DNA from: CAZZKF01 sp964654995
Lineage (GTDB): Bacteria; Pseudomonadota; Alphaproteobacteria; CAZZKF01
Direction: 5' to 3'
NCBI GenBank assembly: GCA_964654995.1
Contig: CAZZKF010000014.1
Location: 1 to 45,539, forward strand
Length of the DNA: 45,539 nt
Below, piece by piece: positions 40,773 through 45,539 of this stretch. A program made the position numbers and the translations under genes. Positions within the stretch are counted from its first letter, which is position 1; each line of letters starts with the position of its first letter. Under the pieces are notes generated by a model. The model saw only the letters and a list, made by a program, of their open reading frames with translations, ran no database searches and was not told the origin of the DNA.

Positions 40773-42304
40773 GGCCGCGCCTCCTCATCCAACCGGGCCA
40801 GTTCCGGAGCCCCCGTGTCGGGCGCCGCCAGGGCCTGTTCATAGCTGGTAATCAGATTGGCACTCGATGCGTGCAGGAAATTGAGGAACGAGGTCGGATA
40901 CACACCCATCCAGATGGTCAGTACGATCAATGGCACGAACACCGCCACCTCACGGCGGTTGAGATCGAGGATCGTCTTGAGCTCTTCCTTGACCAGAGCG
41001 CCAAAAACCACCCGGCGACACATCCACAACATGTAGGCGGCGCCGAGAATGATGCCGGTGGCCGCCAGTGTCGCTACCCAGGTGTCGATCCGGAAGGCAC
41101 CGATGAGGACCAGGAACTCGCCGACGAAACCGCTGGTTCCGGGCAGACCGATGGAGGCGAGCATGAACACCATGAAGACAAAGGCGTAACGGGGCATGCG
41201 TTGAACCAGTCCGCCGTAGGTGGCGATCTCGCGGCTGTGCATGCGGTCGTAGACGACGCCGACGATCAGGAACAGGGCGGCGGAGACGATGCCGTGGCTG
41301 AGCATCTGGTAGATGCCGCCCTCGACGCCCTGCTGGTTGAGGGTGAAAATGCCGATCGTCACATAGCCCATGTGGGCCACCGACGAATATGCGATCAGCT
41401 TCTTCATGTCGGTCTGGGCCAGGGCCACCAGCGAGGTATAGATCACCGCCACCACGCTGAGCGCGAATATCAGCGGCGTGAACACCTCGGTCGCCTGCGG
41501 GAACATCGGGATCGAGAACCGCAGGAACCCGTACCCGCCCATTTTCAGCAGCACGGCGGCCAGGATCACCGAGCCGGCGGTCGGCGCCTCGACATGGGCG
41601 TCCGGCAGCCAGGTATGCACCGGCCACATCGGCAGCTTCACCGCGAAAGACGCAAAGAACGCCAGCCACAGCCATTTCTGAAGGCCGGGATCGAAGGCAT
41701 AGGTCATCAGGGTCGGGATGTCGGTGGTGCCGGCCTTCATATACATGGTGATCAGCGCCACCAGCATCAGCACCGAGCCCAGAAGCGTATACAGGAAGAA
41801 CTTGAAGGTGGCGTAGATCTTGCGCGGCCCGCCCCAGATACCGATGATCAGAAACATCGGGATCAGGCCGCCTTCGAAAAACAGATAGAACTGTACCAGA
41901 TCGAGCGAGGCAAACACGCCGATCATCAGCGTTTCCATCAGCAGAAAGGCGACCATGTATTCCTTGACGCGGGTGGTCACCGATTCCCAGCTCGAGACGA
42001 TGCAGATCGGGGTCAAGAGCGTGGTCAGCAGGATGAACAGCACCGAGATGCCGTCCACACCCATGTGGTAGTTGATCGCATCGCCGATCCAGGAGCGCTT
42101 TTCCTCGAACTGGAAGTCGGCCGTCGTCATGTCGAAGCCGGTCCACAGCAGCAGCGAGACGGCAAAGGTAATCAGCGACGTCCACAGCGCCACGATCCGC
42201 GCGTTGCGGGCCACCAGTTCGGCCTCGCCACGGGTCAGCATCACGAACAGCGCACCCACCGCGGGCAGGAAGGTGACGACCGATAGCAGGGGCCAGTCAT
42301 ACAT
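40769..42304 (-). CDS. nuoM: NADH-quinone oxidoreductase subunit M
   Basis: This 511-residue antiporter-like subunit of the complex I membrane arm has motifs GVDGISVLFILLTTLLTPIC (about 83-102), FYLFFEGGLIPMFLIIGIWG (about 135-154, conserved Glu), FFASFAVKLPMWPVHTWLPD (about 218-237, Lys) and DMKKLIAYSSVAHMGYV. ATG 42304 is 1 bp after the nuoL stop. Confidence 0.97.
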   Translation of the reverse strand: MYDWPLLSVVTFLPAVGALFVMLTRGEAELVARNARIVALWTSLITFAVSLLLWTGFDMTTADFQFEEKRSWIGDAINYHMGVDGISVLFILLTTLLTPICIVSSWESVTTRVKEYMVAFLLMETLMIGVFASLDLVQFYLFFEGGLIPMFLIIGIWGGPRKIYATFKFFLYTLLGSVLMLVALITMYMKAGTTDIPTLMTYAFDPGLQKWLWLAFFASFAVKLPMWPVHTWLPDAHVEAPTAGSVILAAVLLKMGGYGFLRFSIPMFPQATEVFTPLIFALSVVAVIYTSLVALAQTDMKKLIAYSSVAHMGYVTIGIFTLNQQGVEGGIYQMLSHGIVSAALFLIVGVVYDRMHSREIATYGGLVQRMPRYAFVFMVFMLASIGLPGTSGFVGEFLVLIGAFRIDTWVATLAATGIILGAAYMLWMCRRVVFGALVKEELKTILDLNRREVAVFVPLIVLTIWMGVYPTSFLNFLHASSANLITSYEQALAAPDTGAPELARLDEEARP

Positions 42305-42305
42305 G

Positions 42306-44246
42306 TCAGCCGCCCTCCCCGCCGAGCATCATGTACCAGCTGACAAAGGCGGCGACCCCGATCAGCATGGCAAAGGCATAGTGATAGAGATAGCCGGTCT
42401 GCAACGCACGGGCGCGCCGGGCCAGCGCCAGAACGGTCGCGGCGACACCATCGGGCCCGAAGCCGTCGATCATGGCGCCGTCCCCCTTTTTCCAGAACAG
42501 CCGCCCGATCGCATGGGCCGGGCGCACGAAGAGCGCGTCATACAGCTCATCGAAGTACCACTTGTTGAGAAACAGCTTGTAGATCGGCTCGTGCACGCGG
42601 GCCAGCGTCCCGGCAAGACCGGGCCGGCGGATGTAGAGCAGCCAGGCAAACCACATGCCGAGCACGCCGATGGCGGTGGGCAGCCACTTGACCCAGAGCG
42701 GCACCTCGTGCACCGCCTCGACGACGTTGTTCTGCGGCGCCACGAAGATGGACTCGCGCCAGAATGCCTCGTAGCCGGCGCCGACGAATTGATCCGCCAG
42801 CAGCCAGCCGGCGAAGATCGCGCCCAGGGCCAGAATGATCAGCGGAATGTTCATCACCTGCGGCGCATCGTGGATGTGCGGAATCACCTTCTTGTCGACC
42901 CGGAGCTCGCCGTGGAAGGTCATGAAGATGAGGCGCAGCGAATAGAACGCGGTCATGAACACCGCCGCCACGCCCAGCACGAAGGCGAACTGCGCGACGC
43001 CGCCTTGCGCGGCGAAGGCGGATTCGAGAATCACGTCCTTCGACCAGAAGCCGGCAAACGGCGGAATGCCGATCAGCGCCAGCGCGCCCACCCACATCAG
43101 CAGATAGGTGAGCGGCATCAGCTTGCTGAGCCCGCCCATCTTGCGCATGTCCTGCTCGTCCGCCACGCCGTGAATGACGGCGCCGGCGCCGAGGAACAGA
43201 AGCGCCTTGAAGAACGCATGGGTGAAGAGATGGAAGATCGCCGCCCCGTAAGCCGACACCCCGGCGGCGAAAAACATGTAGCCGAGCTGGCTGCAGGTCG
43301 AATAGGCAACCACCCGCTTGATGTCGTTCTGAACCAGGCCGATGGTGGCGGTCACGAAGGCGGTTGCCGCCCCGACGATCGCCACCAGGGCCAGCGCCGA
43401 CGGCGCAAATTCGTAGAGCGGCGAGACGCGGGCCACCATGAAGACACCGGCGGTGACCATGGTTGCTGCATGAATCAGCGCCGAGACCGGGGTCGGACCC
43501 TCCATCGCGTCCGGCAGCCAGGTATGCAGGCCCAGTTGCGCCGATTTGCCCATCGCACCGATGAACAGCAGCACACCGATGGTGTTGAGAACGCCGAAAT
43601 CCCAGCTGAGAAACCGGAAACTGCGATCGGCCATGTCCGGCACCGCGGCAAAGACGGTGTCGTACTGCAGGCTGCCGAACACCATGAAGATTGCGAAAAT
43701 GCCCAGCGCAAAGCCGAAATCACCAACCCGGTTGACCAGGAAGGCCTTGATCGCCGCGGCGTTCGCCGACGGTCGCGTGTACCAGAAACCGATCAGCAGA
43801 TAGGAGGCCAGCCCGACCCCTTCCCAGCCGAAATAGAGCTGAAAGAAATTGTCCGCGGTCACCAGCATCAGCATGAAAAAGGTGAACATGGACAGGTACG
43901 CCATGAACCGCGGCTTGTGAGGGTCATGCTCCATGTAGCCGATGGAATAGATGTGGACCAGCGCTGAAATGCCGGTCACCACCACCAGCATCACGGCGGT
44001 GAGCGTATCCACCTTGATCGCCCAGGAGACGGCAAACTGGCCCGAGACGATCCAGGTGAAAATCTGCTCATGAACCTCCGGGCCGCCGCCCAGAGCGACC
44101 TCCGAAAAGGCGACGAGCGACAGAAGCGCCGCGGCGGTCACCGCCCCGGATGTCACCCATTGGGCACCGCGATCGCCGATCCAGCGGCCGAAAAACCCGG
44201 CAATGAATGCGGCGCCAAGCGGCAGGAACACAATGGCCTTGTACAT
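42306..44246 (-). CDS. nuoL: NADH-quinone oxidoreductase subunit L
   Basis: This 646-residue largest antiporter-like subunit is at the distal end of the complex I membrane arm. It shows FFMLMLVTADNFFQLYFGWE (about 116-135), GLASYLLIGFWYTR, GKSAQLGLHTWLPDAMEGPT (about 222-241) and HAATMVTAGVFMVAR. The C-terminal long lateral helix region (about 520-600) is present. It starts 7 bp after nuoK. Confidence 0.97.
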   Translation of the reverse strand: MYKAIVFLPLGAAFIAGFFGRWIGDRGAQWVTSGAVTAAALLSLVAFSEVALGGGPEVHEQIFTWIVSGQFAVSWAIKVDTLTAVMLVVVTGISALVHIYSIGYMEHDPHKPRFMAYLSMFTFFMLMLVTADNFFQLYFGWEGVGLASYLLIGFWYTRPSANAAAIKAFLVNRVGDFGFALGIFAIFMVFGSLQYDTVFAAVPDMADRSFRFLSWDFGVLNTIGVLLFIGAMGKSAQLGLHTWLPDAMEGPTPVSALIHAATMVTAGVFMVARVSPLYEFAPSALALVAIVGAATAFVTATIGLVQNDIKRVVAYSTCSQLGYMFFAAGVSAYGAAIFHLFTHAFFKALLFLGAGAVIHGVADEQDMRKMGGLSKLMPLTYLLMWVGALALIGIPPFAGFWSKDVILESAFAAQGGVAQFAFVLGVAAVFMTAFYSLRLIFMTFHGELRVDKKVIPHIHDAPQVMNIPLIILALGAIFAGWLLADQFVGAGYEAFWRESIFVAPQNNVVEAVHEVPLWVKWLPTAIGVLGMWFAWLLYIRRPGLAGTLARVHEPIYKLFLNKWYFDELYDALFVRPAHAIGRLFWKKGDGAMIDGFGPDGVAATVLALARRARALQTGYLYHYAFAMLIGVAAFVSWYMMLGGEGG

Positions 44247-44253
44247 GGATCGC

Positions 44254-44562
44254 CTAGCCCTTCATCAAGTGGATGTCCTCGACCTCGATCGAGCGCCGGT
44301 TGCGGAAAAAGACCACCAGAATGGCAAGACCGATGGCCGCTTCCGCCGCCGCCACGGTCAGCACGAACATGGCGAAGACCTGGCCCACCATGTCTTGCAG
44401 AAAGGCCGAAAAGGCAATCAGGTTGAGGTTCACCGCCAGCAGCATCAGCTCGATCGACATGAGAATGATGATGACGTTCTTGCGGTTCAGAAAGACGCCG
44501 AAAATGCCGATGGTGAACAGGATCGCCGCCACCGTCAGATAGTGCCCCAGGCCAATGTCCAT
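44254..44562 (-). CDS. nuoK: NADH-quinone oxidoreductase subunit K
   Basis: This 102-residue three-helix subunit has the two conserved membrane Glu motifs MSIELMLLAVNLNL (about 35-48) and AAAEAAIGLAILVVFFR (about 70-86). ATG 44562 gives the family start MDIGLGHYL; the upstream in-frame extension overlaps nuoJ. It lies 28 bp after nuoJ. Confidence 0.96.
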   Translation of the reverse strand: MDIGLGHYLTVAAILFTIGIFGVFLNRKNVIIILMSIELMLLAVNLNLIAFSAFLQDMVGQVFAMFVLTVAAAEAAIGLAILVVFFRNRRSIEVEDIHLMKG

Positions 44563-44590
44563 CTCGTTCCCTCGCTTTTCACCCGCCGGT

Positions 44591-45208
44591 TCAGATGCCC
44601 TGACCGGGTTCGACCTTGCGAATCTCGATGCTGTCTTCGGGCCGGCGTGCAACCTGGTCCGCCACCACCTGCTTGCGCACCCCGGGCCGGCGGCGATGCG
44701 TCAGGACAATGGCCCCGACCATGGCGATCAGCAGGATCATGCCGGCGGCTTCGAACAGGTAGACGTAATGGGTGAACAGCAGTTGCCCGAGCGCCGTGGT
44801 GTTGTCGGCAACACTGAGGTCGGGCATCGGTGCCGCCGCCACCTGCGCGGTTTCCGGCGCGATGTACCAGCCGCCGACCACCAGCAGCAGCTCGATCAGC
44901 AGGATCAGCCCGATCACGCCGCCGACAGGAAGATACTGAAGAAAGCCTTCGCGCAGCTCGACATAATCGATGTCCAGCATCATCACCACGAACATGAACA
45001 GGACCGCCACCGCGCCGACGTAAACCACCACCATGAGGAGCGCCAGCAGTTCGGCCCCCAGCAGCACGAACAAGGCGGCGGCGTTGAAAAAGGTGAGGAT
45101 CAGGAACAGCACCGAATGCACCGGATTGCGCGACGTGATGACGGCAAATGCCGCGGCCACGGCGATACCGGCGAACAGATAGAAACTCAAGCCCTGCAAG
45201 TCGATCAT
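44591..45208 (-). CDS. nuoJ: NADH-quinone oxidoreductase subunit J
   Basis: This five-helix membrane subunit of about 205 residues has SRNPVHSVLFLILTFFNAAA (about 24-43) and LLMVVVYVGAVAVLFMFVVM (about 56-75; the TM3 pi-bulge involved in coupling). The C-terminal tail is hydrophilic and variable. ATG 45208 has AGGG at good distance; ATG 45214 is two codons upstream. NuoI ends 4-10 bp before it. Confidence 0.95.
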   Translation of the reverse strand: MIDLQGLSFYLFAGIAVAAAFAVITSRNPVHSVLFLILTFFNAAALFVLLGAELLALLMVVVYVGAVAVLFMFVVMMLDIDYVELREGFLQYLPVGGVIGLILLIELLLVVGGWYIAPETAQVAAAPMPDLSVADNTTALGQLLFTHYVYLFEAAGMILLIAMVGAIVLTHRRRPGVRKQVVADQVARRPEDSIEIRKVEPGQGI

Positions 45209-45218
45209 CGTCATCGCC

Positions 45219-45539
45219 CTATCGGTAGGGGGCATCGGCCGCCAGACGCATGGCGATCTCGCGCTCCCAGCGCTCGCCGTTGGCCAGCAGTTTGTCCTTG
45301 TTGTACATCAGCTCTTCGCGGGTCTCGGTGGCGAATTCGAAATTCGGTCCCTCGACAATGGCATCCACCGGGCAGGCCTCTTCGCAGAAGCCGCAGTAGA
45401 TGCACTTGGTCATGTCGATGTCGTAGCGCGTGGTGCGGCGCGAGCCGTCGTCGCGGGGCTCGGCCTCGATGGTGATCGCCTGGGCCGGACAGATCGCCTC
45501 GCACAGCTTGCAGGCGATGCAGCGTTCCTCGCCGTTGGG
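45219..45539 (-). CDS. nuoI: NADH-quinone oxidoreductase subunit I, partial (N-terminus outside window)
   Basis: The last 106 residues of a NuoI ferredoxin-like subunit are present, cut by the right edge. Both [4Fe-4S] motifs are visible, CIACKLCEAICPAQAI and CIYCGFCEEACPVDAI, ligating N6a and N6b, which pass electrons toward quinone. The end ELMYNKDKLLANGERWE is family-typical. The next upstream genes of the nuo operon lie beyond the window. Confidence 0.96.
   Translation of the reverse strand, partial: PNGEERCIACKLCEAICPAQAITIEAEPRDDGSRRTTRYDIDMTKCIYCGFCEEACPVDAIVEGPNFEFATETREELMYNKDKLLANGERWEREIAMRLAADAPYR

Noticed and set aside
38715..40844. 709-codon plus-strand frame opposite birA and nuoN
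   Set aside because: It is antisense to conserved genes and is full of His/Gln/Arg/Gly typical of reverse-complemented membrane protein codons.
42072..43967. 631-codon plus-strand frame opposite nuoL and nuoM
   Set aside because: Same reason; the complex I subunits are unambiguous on the minus strand.
1..45539. tRNA/rRNA genes, insertion sequences, prophage or CRISPR arrays
   Set aside because: No cloverleaf, transposase, integrase, phage gene or regularly spaced direct repeat was seen; the window is core chromosome with uniform gene density.

Overview
The window is GC-rich chromosomal DNA from a motile, aerobic, Gram-negative alphaproteobacterium, most likely of the Rhodospirillales or a close relative. 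The evidence is the gene order nuoI-N/birA/coaX/rnj/mce/DUF1467/proS/lolC-lolD/dnaE, the cluster rpsB/tsf/pyrH/frr/uppS/cdsA/dxr/rseP/bamA/skp/fabZ, a flagellar block with MotE and DUF6468 proteins, a short ProRS without the editing insertion, and CtrA-type TTAA-N7-TTAA boxes. The exact taxon cannot be read from this sequence alone. I saw no tRNA, rRNA, insertion sequence, prophage or CRISPR array.

Region 1 (1-15448) is a flagellar cluster of five transcription units: flgB-flgC-fliE (minus), fhlB-fliO-fliP (plus), cheZ, two MotB-like genes and a large exported TPR gene (minus), fliL-fliM-DUF6468-motE (minus), and flgF-flgG-flgA-flgH (plus). Together they supply rod, export gate, C-ring switch, a CheY phosphatase, L-ring and envelope-anchored motor accessories. 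CtrA-like boxes lie upstream of four of these units. A sigma-54 type -24/-12 element precedes the fifth (flgF).

Region 2 (15535-26601, all minus) is the translation / isoprenoid / envelope operon reading rpsB to fabZ. lpxD, which normally sits between skp and fabZ, and lpxA, which normally follows fabZ, are both absent. The block ends abruptly against the flagellar genes.

Region 3 (26787-35054, minus) reads from a small exported protein of unknown function through proS, lolC, lolD, dnaE and a NUDIX hydrolase. Region 4 (35055-35376) has no protein gene but holds a strong plus-strand intrinsic terminator preceded by a structured segment, which I call as a candidate small RNA. Region 5 (35377-45539, minus) reads nuoI (cut by the window edge), nuoJ-N, birA, coaX, rnj, mce and a DUF1467 membrane protein, a tightly packed series with several ATGA overlaps.

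Three runs of 100 N interrupt the sequence. Two (in fliM and cdsA) are flanked by the same 55 bases on both sides, so they are unmerged contig overlaps and both genes are intact once 155 bases are removed. The third, in the low-complexity tail of rpsB, is a true gap of unknown size.
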